NCBI GenBank assembly: GCA_964575025.1
Contig: CAZNPV010000001.1
Span: forward strand, 124,001 to 188,000
Direction of reading: 5' to 3'
Length of the DNA stretch: 64,000 bases
Source: JABMQB01 sp964575025
GTDB lineage: Bacteria > Bacteroidota > Bacteroidia > Bacteroidales > Prolixibacteraceae
The notes beneath the pieces were generated by a model. It made no database searches and was not told the origin of the DNA. It worked only from the letters and a program-made list of their open reading frames with translations. Positions 33,545 through 42,289 of this stretch are shown in pieces. Position 1 is the stretch's first letter. Each line of letters opens with the position of its first letter. The translations under genes were made by a program, and so were the position numbers.

Positions 33545-34120
33545 ATGAACAGAGGAAGAGACGATATTGAAAAGCTTATACTTGACAACCTGGATTGTTT
33601 AAATGACCAGGAGCCTAAGGAGGGGCATTTCGAAAGGTTTGAGGAAAAACTCAGCCGCCAGCGAAAGGGGAGAAAAACCCTGCGTATTGCCTGGCGGGTA
33701 GCTGCTGCAGCGGTGTTCCTTCTCCTGGCTGTAAATCAGGCTGTTATTTTTCTTGCTCCTTCGCAGGAGGATGAGGGAATGACCCTGGGATCCGTCTCTT
33801 CGGAGTATGAAGAGGTGGAATTCTATTATACCTCTTCAATCGATGAAGGCCTGAGCCGTTGGGAACAGTTTGAAAAAGCAGGCCTGCTCACCGAGGAAGA
33901 TCAAAAAATGATGAATCATGAACTGCAGGAATTTGAAAAAGTTCTCAATGAACTACAGCAGGAACTGAAAGTAAATCCCAACGATGAACGGGTGATCAAT
34001 GCCATGCTGGTATATTATCAAAACAAACTGAATGTGATCAATCTGATCATAAATAAACTTCAGGAAGTGAAAGAAGTAACAGATCAAAAAGAAAATAAGT
34101 ATGAAACGGGTTCTGTTTAA
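33545..34120 (+). CDS. Putative anti-sigma factor, single-pass membrane protein
   Basis: This 191-residue protein has a cytosolic N-terminus (1-50, basic), one transmembrane helix (about 56-77, WRVAAAAVFLLLAVNQAVIF) and a periplasmic helical C-terminus rich in Glu, Gln and Lys with coiled-coil character. It shows no zinc anti-sigma motif. Position, 14 bp after an ECF sigma gene, and topology make an anti-sigma role likely. It is followed after 49 bp by the beta-repeat protein. Confidence 0.7.
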   Translation: MNRGRDDIEKLILDNLDCLNDQEPKEGHFERFEEKLSRQRKGRKTLRIAWRVAAAAVFLLLAVNQAVIFLAPSQEDEGMTLGSVSSEYEEVEFYYTSSIDEGLSRWEQFEKAGLLTEEDQKMMNHELQEFEKVLNELQQELKVNPNDERVINAMLVYYQNKLNVINLIINKLQEVKEVTDQKENKYETGSV

Positions 34121-34169
34121 TCAGGACAAGAACCAGGTATTACCATAAATAATTAAAAAATTTAAACGA

Positions 34170-35210
34170 ATGAAAGCGAAATTTAACTTTTTAATACTCT
34201 TTTTCACCATAGCATGTTTTCTGACAGGTTCAGGTGCGGAAAAGACAAAAGAGTATCACGAATCATGGCCTGTCAGCGAGATTCAGGCCCTGAGTCTGGT
34301 CAATAAATTTGGTGAAATAAAGATCACCAACAACGGAGGAAGCGACGTTACCATCGATGTGGTAGTTACGGTTGAAGCATCCACCGAAAACAGGGTTGAG
34401 CGATTGCTGGAGCAGATTGATGTATCGATCCGGAAAAGCGGCAGCACTATCATAGCTGAAACTGAAATAGACAATGACTTTAAAAGTCAGCGCGATTTCA
34501 GCATCGATTACGAAGTGAATATTCCTTCTGACAGGGAACTGGATATCTCGAATAAATTTGGCAATACCTTTGTCAATGAATTGAATGCCAGGGGTACCTT
34601 TGATATCAGTTACGGAAATCTCACAGCTGTAACCTTAAATGACGCTTCAGCAGAAGACCTCACTATATCACTGGGATATGGCAAAGCAACCGTTGAAAGG
34701 CTGGGGGATGCCGAAATAGAGATCAAATATTCCAAAATGAATATTTCAGAAGCCGGAAACCTGAAGGTTGATTCAAAATATTCAGTGATCACGGTGGACC
34801 AGCTGGAATCAATCGATGTAGATTCCAAATACGATACATTCCGTTTTGAGGAAGCCGGGTCGGTTACCGCCGATACCAAATACACCCACCTGGAAATGGA
34901 AGAACTGAAAAAAGCATTAACGGTAGAATCAGGCTATGGAAGCATTAAAGTAGATGAGGTCTCCGGGGAATTTGAACTGATCGATGTTACAAACAGCTAT
35001 GGAGCTGTAAGCCTCGGAATAGGCGATGATGTTACTTACGATCTGAAAGCCAGTTGTGATTACTGCGATATTTCATACAACAGTGCTGATTTCACCGGAA
35101 ACCGCATGGACGAGAACCATACCAAAAAAGTAGAGGGGAAAATAGGTGAAGGCCCTTCAACTGCCAAGGTGATTGTTAACAGCCGGTACGGAGGAATAAA
35201 ATTACGTTAA
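34170..35210 (+). CDS. Exported beta-repeat protein, DUF4097/adhesin-like
   Basis: This 346-residue protein has a signal peptide (about 1-23) and then repeated short beta segments with a right-handed helix pattern: LVNKFGEIKI, ISNKFGNTFV, ISYGNLTAV, VDSKYSVITV, ADTKYTHLEM and ESGYGSIKV. The xxKYxxxxV spacing of about 18-20 residues is typical of DUF4097 or GIN-type head domains. It is the third gene of the sigma operon and likely its output at the cell envelope. Two close cysteines (CDYCD near 296) may form a disulfide. Function unknown. Confidence 0.78.
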   Translation: MKAKFNFLILFFTIACFLTGSGAEKTKEYHESWPVSEIQALSLVNKFGEIKITNNGGSDVTIDVVVTVEASTENRVERLLEQIDVSIRKSGSTIIAETEIDNDFKSQRDFSIDYEVNIPSDRELDISNKFGNTFVNELNARGTFDISYGNLTAVTLNDASAEDLTISLGYGKATVERLGDAEIEIKYSKMNISEAGNLKVDSKYSVITVDQLESIDVDSKYDTFRFEEAGSVTADTKYTHLEMEELKKALTVESGYGSIKVDEVSGEFELIDVTNSYGAVSLGIGDDVTYDLKASCDYCDISYNSADFTGNRMDENHTKKVEGKIGEGPSTAKVIVNSRYGGIKLR

Positions 35211-35236
35211 ACCTATATATATTCCAACTCTTATGC

Positions 35237-35269
35237 AAAAGCTGCAGACTCATGTTTGCAGCTTTTTTT
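35237..35269 (+). terminator. Rho-independent terminator after the second sigma operon
   Basis: AAAAGCTGCA (35237-35246) pairs with TGCAGCTTTT (35257-35266) around a 10-base loop and runs into seven T. It lies 27 bp after the stop at 35210 and is the clearest intrinsic terminator in the window. Confidence 0.9.
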
Positions 35270-35351
35270 ATTCACAAAACGAATGGAAGTAAAAACATCC
35301 AATTTTTAACTGGCTTTAGCCTTATTGCATCTTACACAGTGTTAATTTTTT

Positions 35352-35359
35352 TACATTTG
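35352..35359 (+). promoter_or_regulatory. Candidate -7 box for the glycosyltransferase gene
   Basis: TACATTTG matches TAnnTTTG, nine bases before the ATG at 35369. The next upstream TTG is 24 bases away, longer than the usual 19-20, so the -33 partner is uncertain. Confidence 0.35.
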
Positions 35360-35368
35360 TAGCATCCG

Positions 35369-36499
35369 ATGAAACAGAAGAGGAAATTACATATTGTTGC
35401 GTTTAATGTTCCTTATCCTCCGGATTACGGAGGAGTGATCGATATTTTCTATAAATTGAAATCCCTGGCTTCCGAGGGAATAAAAATATATCTGCACTGT
35501 TTCCACTACGGACGCAATTCATCCCCGGAACTGGAAAAGTATATAGCAGGGGTATATTATTATCCACGTAAAACCGGATTGTTTTATACATGGAAGAAGA
35601 GGCCTTACATTGTGGCAGGAAGAAACCATCCGGATCTGTTGAGTAATTTGTTGGCGGTCAAAGCGCCTGTACTTTTTGAAGGATTGCATTCGTGTTATTA
35701 TATTAATCACCCGAAGCTGGAAGGATACCGGAAGATCATCCGTATGCACAATGTGGAGCACGATTATTATCAGAATCTTGCCGAAGCGGAAGTAAACCTG
35801 TTCAGGCAGTCTTTTTTCAGGAGTGAAGCACGCAAGCTGAAGAAATACGAGCCGGTGGTTCAACACGCCGATGCGGTGATCGCTATTTCACCTTCTGATA
35901 CATACTATTTTAAGACGATTCATTCCAATGTAGCCTGGGTGCCTGGTTTTCATCCTTATGAAAAGGTTACCTCTCTTCCGGGAAAGGGAGACTATTTCCT
36001 CTTTCATGGAAATTTAGGGGTTGCAGAAAACCTGAAAGCTGTTGATTTCCTTCTTGACGAAGTAATCGGATCGTTGCCTGTACAGTTTGTCATTGCCGGG
36101 AAGACCCCCCCGGGAAGGTTACTGAGAAAAGCTTCCTCGTATGAAAATGTTAAAATGGTTGCCAATCCTTCCTTTCAGGTCATGCAAAAGCTGATCGGAG
36201 AAGCCCGGGGCTGTATCCTGCCAACCTTCCAGCCAACCGGATTGAAACTCAAACTACTGGCTTCCCTTTACTCCGGAAGGTTTTGTATTGTTAATTCTCC
36301 CATGGTAGCGGATACCGGACTTGAAGATTTATGCATCATTGCAGATACAGCGAAAGATATGCAGGCTGCCATCCGGGAATATTCACAAAAGAACTTTACG
36401 GTAAACGATATCCGCAAAAGGATTCGTATCCTTGAAAAGACCTATGCGAACAAAGCAGGGGTAACAACGTTAGTGAACATGATCTATCCGGAAAAATGA
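35369..36499 (+). CDS. Glycosyltransferase, GT4-like
   Basis: This 376-residue protein has a two-lobed glycosyltransferase pattern. The N-lobe has NVPYPPDYGGVIDIF near 10-25, a typical acceptor-binding loop, and the C-lobe has FLFHGNLGVAENLKAVDFL near 210 and PTGLKLKLLASLYSGR near 290. It lacks transmembrane segments. Its stop overlaps the start of the thioredoxin-like gene by 4 bp, so the two are coupled. It probably transfers a sugar to a cell-surface glycan, but there are no polysaccharide genes around to name the pathway. Confidence 0.82.
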   Translation: MKQKRKLHIVAFNVPYPPDYGGVIDIFYKLKSLASEGIKIYLHCFHYGRNSSPELEKYIAGVYYYPRKTGLFYTWKKRPYIVAGRNHPDLLSNLLAVKAPVLFEGLHSCYYINHPKLEGYRKIIRMHNVEHDYYQNLAEAEVNLFRQSFFRSEARKLKKYEPVVQHADAVIAISPSDTYYFKTIHSNVAWVPGFHPYEKVTSLPGKGDYFLFHGNLGVAENLKAVDFLLDEVIGSLPVQFVIAGKTPPGRLLRKASSYENVKMVANPSFQVMQKLIGEARGCILPTFQPTGLKLKLLASLYSGRFCIVNSPMVADTGLEDLCIIADTAKDMQAAIREYSQKNFTVNDIRKRIRILEKTYANKAGVTTLVNMIYPEK

Positions 36500-37920
36500 A
36501 GTACTCAGTTCTTTTTTTGACCGGCATGCTTCTTTGTCAGATTACCGGCTCAAAAGGATTAAAAATAGCGGTGGAGTTACCGTCAGCAGCAGGCCGGGAT
36601 ATTTTGCTGGCCCATTACCAAACGTCCCGAGTTCTGGTAAATGATACCATTACCCTGAATGAAAAAGGGAAAGGGATCTTTGAAAGCGATACCCTTTATC
36701 CCCAGGGATTATACAAGATCTATTATACCAATGAACAACACTTTGATTTTCTGCTGTCAGCTGATCAGCATTTTACCATTTGCAATCCTGATTTTTCTGC
36801 ACAAAATATCCGGATAAAAGGAGCCGGGGAGAGTGAGGAGTTTGTAAAGTACATGCATTTTCTGTCCGGCCAGCAACATAAAAGAAAAGAATATGAATCC
36901 GCATGGGAGAAGGCTTCACCGGAAGAGAAACCGGTCTATCAGGAAAGGATCGATTCACTTACCCATTCCTTACATGAGTACTGGATAACCACGGCAGAAA
37001 AGTATCCCGGAACATGGTTGGCTACCTTTCTGATGGCCAATTATGTTCCTGAGCCGGATGTGGATTCCTTTCCGGAAGCGATCCGAAACAACGATTCACT
37101 TCGTTTGCAGTATGCATTCGATTTTCAGAAAAAGCATTTTTTTGATTTTTTTGATGTAACCGATGAACGTTTTTTAACCACTCCGCTGCTTCCGCCGAAA
37201 CTGGAAACCTATTTTTCCAGGGTCCTCTACCAAACGATCGATTCTCTGAGGGTGGGGGTCCTTGACCTGATCGAAAAAAGCCGGCCCAGCAAGCCCATGT
37301 TCCGGTATATTGCATCCTTTTACCTGAACCTGAGCAGCAAAAGCAAGGTGATGGGAATGGATGCCCTTTTTGTGGAATTAGCCAAAAAGTATTACCTCTC
37401 AGGGGAAGCGTTCTGGGCAGACTCCACCACCCTGGCAAGAATCAGGGAAAATGTCATCTTCAGGGAACACAACCTTATTGGACAGACTGCACCGGATTTA
37501 CTGCTTGAAGACATTACAGGGAAGGAATTCTTCAGCCTCCATCAGATCGACAAAAAGATCACCCTTCTGCTGATCTATGAACCCGGATGTTCGCACTGCA
37601 AAGAATTTGTACCCAGATTGTATGAAGAGGTCTACATGCCTAACAGGGATAAAGGATTGGAAGTTTATGCGGTTTACTCCATGGATAACCACAGAGAATG
37701 GGAGGATTTTGTGAGAAACTATGGGCTCACCGACTGGATTAATGTCTGGGATGAGAACCATAGCTCCGGGTTTAAAATATTGTACGATGCCAGGACCATC
37801 CCCCAGATTTATGTGCTGGATAAAAACAAAACCATCATCGCAAAAAAATTATCCGTTGAACAGGTTAAAAGGATTGTGATCAATGAATTAGTGAAGGATA
37901 GGAAGGAGGATAAACACTAA
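36496..37920 (+). CDS. Exported thioredoxin-like (TlpA/DUF4369-type) protein
   Basis: This 474-residue protein has a signal peptide (about 1-19) and a beta-rich N-terminal domain (20-110, DUF4369/DUF5106-like). A helical middle (115-320) follows, then a C-terminal thioredoxin fold (about 335-470) with the redox pair in EPGCSHCKEF near 368-371. Such proteins are abundant in Bacteroidota and handle disulfides in the periplasm. It overlaps the glycosyltransferase gene by 4 bp. A loose inverted repeat (GGATATC/GATATCC, 37935-37965) follows the stop. Confidence 0.85.
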   Translation: MKYSVLFLTGMLLCQITGSKGLKIAVELPSAAGRDILLAHYQTSRVLVNDTITLNEKGKGIFESDTLYPQGLYKIYYTNEQHFDFLLSADQHFTICNPDFSAQNIRIKGAGESEEFVKYMHFLSGQQHKRKEYESAWEKASPEEKPVYQERIDSLTHSLHEYWITTAEKYPGTWLATFLMANYVPEPDVDSFPEAIRNNDSLRLQYAFDFQKKHFFDFFDVTDERFLTTPLLPPKLETYFSRVLYQTIDSLRVGVLDLIEKSRPSKPMFRYIASFYLNLSSKSKVMGMDALFVELAKKYYLSGEAFWADSTTLARIRENVIFREHNLIGQTAPDLLLEDITGKEFFSLHQIDKKITLLLIYEPGCSHCKEFVPRLYEEVYMPNRDKGLEVYAVYSMDNHREWEDFVRNYGLTDWINVWDENHSSGFKILYDARTIPQIYVLDKNKTIIAKKLSVEQVKRIVINELVKDRKEDKH

Positions 37921-37934
37921 AGCCATATACGTTT

Positions 37935-37965
37935 GGATATCGGGTTACTCTAAAAGGAGATATCC
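37935..37965 (+). repeat. Inverted repeat in the spacer before the RraA-like gene
   Basis: GGATATC (37935-37941) and GATATCC (37959-37965) can pair in a 7-bp stem with a 17-base loop, 15 bp after the upstream stop. There is no T run after it, so a terminator role is doubtful. Confidence 0.35.
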
Positions 37966-38056
37966 GGATTCATGTGCATCACTCATCGCTTCCATATACC
38001 CGGAGTATCTGATATTTTTTTATTTTTATTCGGAAAAATTCATTTAAAACCATTGC

Positions 38057-38884
38057 ATGATGAAAAAAATTACCTTAACAACCGGAGTCTTTTTATTCTT
38101 TGCTTTTTCTATATGGGCCCAGACTCCCGGGGAGATTCGGCGAGGGATCAACCTCATGGAAACCCAGGTTTATTCTGAGGAGGACGATGCAGCCCTTCTG
38201 AAGATGTACCAGGGGTTGCGTGTTGCAGATGTATCGGACGGCATGGATCGGGTGGGATTACCTGGTACCGGGCTGGTGAATCCTGAGATTCATGCCTGTT
38301 GGGTAGACACGGAGCATATGACCCATGTGATTCGGGGAATTGCTGTAACGGCCCGTTATGTCCCTACGCAACGTCCTGCTTTGCCCAAACCGGGGGAAGA
38401 TTTTTCCAGCTGGGAAGGGAATTTTTACAATGCCTATTCTCCGGAAACCTTTACCCCGATTATCCGACCCGGTACGGTGGTGGTGATTGACGATGTTGAA
38501 GACCGGGATATTGGCACCATCGGATCGAACAATATTCTTGGCTGGTATCAGGCCGGTGCCGTAGGGGTCGTTACCGATGCCAGTTCCCGGGATACCGATG
38601 AGGTAGCCCTCGAAAAAGTGCCTCTTTACCTGCGCCGAAAGGGGCGGGGTATCCGTCCGGGGCGCAATGAACTGGAATCGGTAAACCGCCCGGTAGATAT
38701 CGGAGGGGTTCTCGTAAATCCGGGGGATGTAGTGGTTGCTGACGGCGACGGAGTTATCGTAGTCCCCCGTTATGTGGCTAAAGAGGTTGCTGAAAAAGCA
38801 CAAAAAGTACTTCAGGGTGATAAAGCCGGACGCCGAAGGTTGTACGAAAGCCTGGGCAGACCCCTGGATGAATCAGTGAAATAA
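38057..38884 (+). CDS. Exported RraA-family protein
   Basis: This 275-residue protein has an N-terminal signal peptide (about 1-22, cleavage near IWAQ) followed by the RraA/HMG-aldolase fold. Landmarks are RVADVSDGMDRVG near 55, a GSNNILGWYQAGAVGVVTDAS motif that matches the family GN..A...G..G.V.DG region, and GDVVVADGDGVIVVP near 225. Family members are cytosolic aldolases or RNase E inhibitors, so an export signal is unusual. The start may be Met1 or Met2. It stands alone and is followed by dispersed element B with its hairpin. Activity unknown. Confidence 0.82.
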   Translation: MMKKITLTTGVFLFFAFSIWAQTPGEIRRGINLMETQVYSEEDDAALLKMYQGLRVADVSDGMDRVGLPGTGLVNPEIHACWVDTEHMTHVIRGIAVTARYVPTQRPALPKPGEDFSSWEGNFYNAYSPETFTPIIRPGTVVVIDDVEDRDIGTIGSNNILGWYQAGAVGVVTDASSRDTDEVALEKVPLYLRRKGRGIRPGRNELESVNRPVDIGGVLVNPGDVVVADGDGVIVVPRYVAKEVAEKAQKVLQGDKAGRRRLYESLGRPLDESVK

Positions 38885-38891
38885 AGGTACC

Positions 38892-38996
38892 GGAGACGAA
38901 AAAGTTTATAAGTTAACGTATTGGTTTTTATAGTCCTATGGGTTAAATAGAAACCCACCTTCTTTGATGGTGGATTCTTTAGTTCTGATAACCTGG
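38892..38996. repeat. Dispersed element, copy B
   Basis: About 105 bp that align with 27261-27357, with the best-conserved part in the last 45 bp. It lies 7 bp after the RraA-like stop. No coding potential is evident. Confidence 0.75.
38955..38973 (+). terminator. Weak hairpin within dispersed element B
   Basis: CCACC and GGTGG flank a 9-base loop, followed by ATTCTTTAG. It is the same hairpin as in copy A and is placed downstream of a gene in both copies. Confidence 0.4.
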
Positions 38997-39103
38997 AATC
39001 CATTCGATTGTATTCTCTTTACATCCTGTGCTATTTTGGAGGCGTTTCCAGGGCTCACAGTAAAATCCTGCTTTTCGTCATGCCGGATATTCTTTTTAAG
39101 TAC

Positions 39104-39111
39104 TACCTTTG
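39104..39111 (+). promoter_or_regulatory. Candidate -7 box for the GTPase gene
   Basis: TACCTTTG matches TAnnTTTG and ends 37 bases before the ATG at 39149. No clear -33 box. Confidence 0.35.
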
Positions 39112-39148
39112 ATGCCCAAAACCAAAATATTCACCTATTATTTCGATT

Positions 39149-40465
39149 ATGGAAGGTAAAAAAGTAATAATTTGCGGAGCTGCCGGCCGCGATTTTCACA
39201 ATTTCAATGTTCTTTACAGGGCAAACGGCAATGTTAAAGTAGTTGCATTCACGGCAACACAGATTCCCAATATTGAGGGCAGGAAATACCCCCCGGAACT
39301 TGCCGGTCCATACTATCCCAATGGCATACCGATCTATGCCGAAAGCGAATTAACGGATCTGATCAGGGAACATCAGGTCGATGAAGTTATTTTTTCCTAT
39401 TCCGATGTACCCTATAATCATGTGATGCAGCTTGCTTCCAGAGTGATGGCTGTCGGTGCGAAATTTTCAATTCCTTCGCCGACCGAAACAATGATCAAAT
39501 CGACAAAACCTGTTATTTCGGTATGTGCCGTGCGCACCGGTTGTGGCAAATCGCAGACTTCACGTATTATTGGAGAAATACTTGCCGGATTAGGAAAAAA
39601 GGTCGTGGCTATCCGCCACCCGATGCCCTATGGCAATCTCGTGGCTCAAAAGGTACAACGATTTGCTTCTATTCAGGATTTGCATGATCATCAATGCACC
39701 ATCGAAGAAATGGAAGAGTATGAACCGTATATCGATCGCGGAAGAGTCATTTATGCAGGGGTTGATTACGAAGCCATTGTGCGTGAAGCCGAAAAAGAAG
39801 CTGATATTATTCTCTGGGATGGAGGAAACAACGATACGCCCTTTTACAAACCAGATCTGGAGATTGTTGTTGTAGATCCCCACCGGCCCGGACATGAACT
39901 CTTATATTTTCCGGGACAGGTTAATTTCCTGAGGGCACAAGTGCTTGTCATGAATAAAGTTGATAGTGCTTCAAAAGAAAACATCGAAAAACTTGAGAAC
40001 AATATCAAAAAGTACGTTCCAACGGCTTCCGTTATAAAAGCCAATTCAGCATTAACGCTTGATCATCCCGAATATATTAGAGATAAGAGAGTACTGGTCA
40101 TTGAAGATGGACCTACGCTTACCCATGGCGAAATGAAATACGGGGCAGGCATTGTTGCTGCAAAGAATTTCAAGGCCCGTGAGATCGTTGATCCCCGCCC
40201 GTTTACTGTAGGTACTATCACAGAAACATTTAAAAAGTATCCTAAGATTGGAACGTTGTTACCTGCTATGGGATATAGCGATGAACAAATCAAAGATTTG
40301 CAGGAAACCATCAATAAAACGGATTGTGATGCGGTAGTTATTGCTACTCCGGTGGATCTCACACGGTTTATTAAGATCAATAAACCTACCGTAAGGGTTA
40401 CCTATGAACTGGAACAAATCGAGGGTCCTGATTTAAAAACACTTTTAGCAGAAAAATTTAGCTAA
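39149..40465 (+). CDS. Cyclic 2,3-diphosphoglycerate synthetase-like P-loop protein
   Basis: This 438-residue protein has an N-terminal Rossmann-like part (1-120) and a P-loop domain with VRTGCGKSQTSR near 130-141. A DGGNNDTPF motif follows near 225 and an NKVD base-specificity motif near 270, as in GTPases. It resembles the cyclic 2,3-diphosphoglycerate synthetase family first described in methanogens; bacterial members have no proven function. It is convergent with the DUF1846 gene, separated by an inverted-repeat element. Confidence 0.82.
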   Translation: MEGKKVIICGAAGRDFHNFNVLYRANGNVKVVAFTATQIPNIEGRKYPPELAGPYYPNGIPIYAESELTDLIREHQVDEVIFSYSDVPYNHVMQLASRVMAVGAKFSIPSPTETMIKSTKPVISVCAVRTGCGKSQTSRIIGEILAGLGKKVVAIRHPMPYGNLVAQKVQRFASIQDLHDHQCTIEEMEEYEPYIDRGRVIYAGVDYEAIVREAEKEADIILWDGGNNDTPFYKPDLEIVVVDPHRPGHELLYFPGQVNFLRAQVLVMNKVDSASKENIEKLENNIKKYVPTASVIKANSALTLDHPEYIRDKRVLVIEDGPTLTHGEMKYGAGIVAAKNFKAREIVDPRPFTVGTITETFKKYPKIGTLLPAMGYSDEQIKDLQETINKTDCDAVVIATPVDLTRFIKINKPTVRVTYELEQIEGPDLKTLLAEKFS

Positions 40466-40480
40466 ATCGATAAAAATTAA

Positions 40481-40589
40481 GGTTGTCTGAAAAATCATTG
40501 CATTCATTCACCGCAAAGTACGCAGAGAATTCACAATCAATAAGAAATATCTTTGCGTCCTTTGCGGTTATATTTCTTACCGGACAGCC
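40481..40589. repeat. MITE-like inverted repeat between convergent genes
   Basis: A 109-bp palindromic segment. Inner arms 40510-40527 and 40551-40568 match at 16 of 18 positions (ACCGCAAAG core), and the ends GGTTGTCTGA and the complement of CCGGACAGCC match at 7 of 10. It carries no gene and could terminate both converging transcripts. The ccgcaaagNacgcaNag word is a common intergenic repeat in Bacteroidota. Confidence 0.65.
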
Positions 40590-40597
40590 TCTTTTTT

Positions 40598-42124
40598 TTA
40601 TCCGTTTATAAAAAGGCTTTTGCTGGCGTATTCAGGGTCGCATGTCAGATTTACTTTTAATTTTCTCAATCCGGCCTCATCGCCTGGTGTAGGAATATGG
40701 GTAAGGTGTACTTCACAGCCCTGCAAGGCTTCCAGTTTTTCCAAAGCCATTTGTCCTGCAGGATTTGATAAGGCGCTTATACTCAAAGCAATCAATGTTT
40801 CATCGAGGTCAAGACTGGCCATTTTGCCATTCAGGATGTCTTTTTTGAGGTGGGTTACCGAGTCGATGATATTCTGAGGCAGCAGGTAAAGATTATCAGG
40901 GAGTCCGGCCAGATATTTGGCTGCATTCAGGATGAGGCTTGAAGCTGCATGCATCAGGGTGGAGTTTTTACCGGTAATAATTGTTCCGTCATGCAATTCA
41001 ATGGATGCACCGCAGAAGATTCCCTCATTGCCTTTTCCTCTTTTTTCAGCATCAGCAGCTGCTTTTCTTGCAGGCAAAACAACCTTTCGGTCTTCCTCTT
41101 TGGCTCCTGCTTTTTTCATAATCTGGACAATTCTGTCAAAAACCTCATTTTCAACCAGTCCCAGGATATACTCCACGGCACACCTGAAATACCTGCGGAT
41201 AATCTCCTGGTGTGAGGCATCCTGAATAATCCGGTCATTTACAATACCGGAGCTGGCCCGGTTAACACCCATATCGGTCGGGGATTGATACATTGACTCT
41301 CCGCCTGTAATCTTTTCGATGATTTTTTTAAGCAGATGAAAAGCTTCGATATCCCGGTTATAATTCACGGCTTTCTTCCCGTATGCTTTCCAATGGTGGT
41401 CATCAACCAGTACTTTGTCGTTCAGGTCAACTGTGGCAGCTTCATAGGCCATATTGACTTTATGGTCGACAGGCAGGTCCCAGACCGGGAATGTTTCAAA
41501 CTTGGCATATCCTGTTTTCAGGCCATTTTTGTATTCATGGTACAGATTACACAGGCAGGTAGCAAGCTTTCCGCTGCCCGGTCCGGGGCCTGTAACCACC
41601 ACAATCGGACGGGTCGTGGGGATGTACTCGTTTGCCCCGTATCCCTGGTCGCTGACTATCAGATCCACATCGGTGGGATATCCCTTTGTGGGATAATGTA
41701 CAACCACCTTAACTCCCCGTAATTCCAACTTGTTTTTAAAGACTTTTGCCGGTAACTGATCCTGATACCGGGTTATAACCACAGCGGTGATGTCAATACC
41801 CCAATCCCGGAAGTCATCGATGGTTTTCAGGGCATCGACATCATAAGTAATCCCAAAATCAGCCCGGATTTTTTTTCGTTCAATATCTCCCGCATGAATG
41901 CACAGAATGACATCAATTTTATCTTTCAGCAGTTGAAGCAGTCGCATTTTTACATTCGGATCAAATCCCGGCAATACCCTGGATGCATGGTAATCATATA
42001 AGATCTTGCCTCCACACTCCAGGTAAAGCTTGTCGTTAAAACGGTTCACCCGCTCAAGAATAGCTGCGGTCTGCTCCCGGAGGTATTTCTCATTATCAAA
42101 GCCGATAAAGTTTTTGTTTTTCAT
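40598..42124 (-). CDS. DUF1846 family protein
   Basis: This 508-residue protein belongs to DUF1846, whose members are about 500 residues and lack a settled function. Landmarks are the N-terminal IGFDNEKYLREQTAAILER, a phosphate-binding-like VTGPGPGSGKLATCL near 180, and a TDMGVNRASSGI segment near 284. No signal peptide or membrane helix is seen, so it should be cytosolic. It is convergent with the diphosphoglycerate-synthetase-like gene. The upstream spacer holds two palindromes (42160-42204). Confidence 0.88.
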   Translation of the reverse strand: MKNKNFIGFDNEKYLREQTAAILERVNRFNDKLYLECGGKILYDYHASRVLPGFDPNVKMRLLQLLKDKIDVILCIHAGDIERKKIRADFGITYDVDALKTIDDFRDWGIDITAVVITRYQDQLPAKVFKNKLELRGVKVVVHYPTKGYPTDVDLIVSDQGYGANEYIPTTRPIVVVTGPGPGSGKLATCLCNLYHEYKNGLKTGYAKFETFPVWDLPVDHKVNMAYEAATVDLNDKVLVDDHHWKAYGKKAVNYNRDIEAFHLLKKIIEKITGGESMYQSPTDMGVNRASSGIVNDRIIQDASHQEIIRRYFRCAVEYILGLVENEVFDRIVQIMKKAGAKEEDRKVVLPARKAAADAEKRGKGNEGIFCGASIELHDGTIITGKNSTLMHAASSLILNAAKYLAGLPDNLYLLPQNIIDSVTHLKKDILNGKMASLDLDETLIALSISALSNPAGQMALEKLEALQGCEVHLTHIPTPGDEAGLRKLKVNLTCDPEYASKSLFING

Positions 42125-42159
42125 GCGATTAGAATTGTTTATTTTATCGGTATCGTATG

Positions 42160-42204
42160 CCTGCCTGTTCAGCAGACAGGGAACTTGCCCCGACCCATCG
42201 GGGC
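42160..42204. repeat. Paired intergenic palindromes
   Basis: CCTGCCTG...CAGACAGG (42160-42180) is followed by a perfect GCCCCGA-CCCA-TCGGGGC hairpin (42187-42204). Similar CCCGA/TCGGG and GCCTG/CAGGC palindromes occur near 53853-53939. They look like dispersed intergenic repeats of this lineage. Confidence 0.7.
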
Positions 42205-42289
42205 TCGTTTCATATTACTCTTCCGTAAAAGAAATATTTGTTGCTTTCAGGATAAATAAAGCAATTTAGTAAAATATTTTTTTTCAGCC

